Shown here: piece by piece, positions 6,082 through 6,837 of the stretch
How positions within the stretch are numbered: position 1 is the stretch's first letter
Layout: each line of letters starts with the position of its first letter
Source: Candidatus Aminicenantota bacterium
Lineage (GTDB): Bacteria > Acidobacteriota > Aminicenantia > Aminicenantales > UBA4085
Direction of reading: 5' to 3'
Assembly: GCA_003154255.1 (NCBI GenBank)
Contig: PMCY01000338.1
Location: 139 to 6,975 of the forward strand
Length of the DNA stretch: 6,837 nt
Position numbers and translations under genes: made by a program
The notes under the pieces: model-generated
The model's database searches: none
What the model was told of the DNA's origin: nothing
What the model saw: only the letters and a program-made list of their open reading frames with translations

Positions 6082-6134
6082 CCGGCCTGCTGCGGCCGGA
6101 GACGCGACGAATCCCTTCGGGGAACCTTTTTCCC
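6082..6134 (+). promoter_or_regulatory. Cluster of hairpins upstream of the DUF4097 gene
   Basis: CCGGCC (6082-6087) pairs with GGCCGG (6094-6099) over a six-base loop. Next, TCCC (6112-6115) pairs with GGGA (6120-6123) around a TTCG tetraloop, followed by five T at 6127-6131. GGGAA (6120-6124) can pair instead with TTCCC (6130-6134), so the last two stems exclude each other. Whether this is transcribed as leader is unknown; I found no clear plus-strand promoter here. Confidence 0.3.
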
Positions 6135-6181
6135 TCCAACTTCGTCTTTATCTTTAGAACGCGTTGTTCGGAGGCACTCCT

Positions 6182-6837
6182 ATGAATATCCGTAATCGCT
6201 TGACGTCTTCGATCGGCCTGGGCATCGCCTGCGCCGTTCTTCTGGCCGCGTCGGTTCCCGGCGCCAGCGCCGAGGACTTCGCCAAGTCCTTCGCCATCGC
6301 CGGCCGGGCCAGCGTCCGGGTGGAGACTAACGACGGCGCCGTCCGCGTCATCACGAGCGACGCCCGGCAAGTCGAATTCCGCGTCGAATATAAAGGTTAT
6401 GAATTGGGCAAAGATCTGCGCATCGAGGCCCGCCAGGACGGGGACAAGATCGAGCTCGTCGCCCGGGTCTCCGACCATTTGAGGATCTCGGGGCTTTTCC
6501 GGTCACGGAACCTGCGCATCGAGGTCCGGATGCCCCGCCTAGCCGATCTCCAGGTCGAGACGGGGGATGGCTCGGTGAAGTCGGACGCACTGGAAGGGAC
6601 CGTCGATATCCATACGGGCGACGGCAGCATCGCCGTCGACGGCCTCAAGGGAGACATCCGGCTCCGCACCGGCGACGGATCGATCGAAGCGCGGGACCTT
6701 GACGGCAAGCTCGAGGCCCATTCGGGCGACGGACATATCACCGCCGGCGGCCGCTTCGACGGCCTCCGGGTCAAGACGAGCGATGGGTCCGTTCAGGCGC
6801 GCCTCCGCCCCGGCTCGAAGATGGCTTCGCCTTGGTC
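6182..6837 (+). CDS. Secreted DUF4097 (putative adhesin-like beta-repeat) protein, 3' truncated by the window
   Basis: The frame is open from the ATG at 6182 to the window edge: 218 codons and no stop. Residues 1-30 are a Sec signal peptide with ASA before the cleavage site. After an opening VETNDGAVRV strand (47-56) and a strand-rich region to about 125, the motif (T/S)GDGS recurs at 127, 145, 163, 181 (SGDGH) and 199 (TSDGS), every 18 residues. This is the pattern of DUF4097 proteins, thought to fold as a right-handed beta-helix or stacked sheet outside the cytoplasm; their role is unclear, with surface or envelope functions suggested. GGAGG (6170-6174) seven bases before the ATG supports the start. 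The gene is divergent from the HEAT/HD-GYP operon. Members commonly reach 250-350 residues, so perhaps a quarter or more is missing. Confidence 0.9.
   Translation, partial: MNIRNRLTSSIGLGIACAVLLAASVPGASAEDFAKSFAIAGRASVRVETNDGAVRVITSDARQVEFRVEYKGYELGKDLRIEARQDGDKIELVARVSDHLRISGLFRSRNLRIEVRMPRLADLQVETGDGSVKSDALEGTVDIHTGDGSIAVDGLKGDIRLRTGDGSIEARDLDGKLEAHSGDGHITAGGRFDGLRVKTSDGSVQARLRPGSKMASPW
6560..6829 (+). repeat. Five 54-base coding repeats (18-residue beta repeats)
   Basis: Five consecutive 54-base units each begin with the codons for TGDGS or a variant (127, 145, 163, 181, 199 of the protein). The units match at protein level (xGDGSxxxxxLxGxxxxx), while the DNA has diverged, so this is a protein repeat under selection rather than a recent DNA duplication. 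Confidence 0.8.

Noticed and set aside
6077..6774. Several minus-strand open frames opposite the DUF4097 gene
   Set aside because: They overlap one another and lack domains, while the plus strand has a signal peptide, a good ribosome binding site and regular GDGS repeats.
6560..6829. CRISPR-like or tandem DNA repeat array
   Set aside because: The 54-base units are similar only at protein level and are in frame inside a gene; there are no identical DNA repeats with unique spacers.

Overview
The window is GC-rich bacterial DNA that looks chromosomal. The HD-GYP protein, the HEAT-repeat partner sharing its N-terminal domain, the secreted DUF4097 protein and the small secreted proteins together suggest an Acidobacteria-, Aminicenantes- or myxobacteria-like lineage. 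This placement is a low-confidence inference; there is no rRNA or other marker in the window.

Left part (1-1211, + strand). An unidentified gene ends at 45 and overlaps the next start by ATGA. Two adjacent small genes follow (42-380 and 393-884). They are paralogues of a cysteine-rich family with the shared ending C-x10-CDRxC-x3-WHxDWL. Behind them lies a decayed stretch holding only the C-terminal end of an Old Yellow Enzyme (963-1211).

Middle part (1212-2664, + strand). Two small single-gene units encode Sec-exported proteins: one of unknown function (1275-1757) and one resembling DUF3558 (2108-2608). Each has a recognisable promoter-like sequence and a strong Shine-Dalgarno site. Between them is a minus-strand open frame without a start (1762-1992) that reads like the tail of a lost gene, then a very AT-rich promoter island. 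A hairpin lies in the short convergent gap at 2609-2664.

Right part (2665-6072, - strand). A two-gene operon is read leftward from a sigma-70-like promoter at 6045-6072. The first gene encodes a 624-residue protein with an N-terminal alpha/beta domain and C-terminal HEAT repeats. The second starts at a TTG inside the stop of the first (TTGA overlap) and encodes a 489-residue HD-GYP cyclic-di-GMP phosphodiesterase-type protein. Both proteins share the same N-terminal domain, so they probably act together, as a catalytic subunit and a scaffold or sensor partner.

Right edge (6182-6837, + strand). A divergent gene encodes a secreted DUF4097 protein with an exact 18-residue repeat period; it runs off the end of the window.
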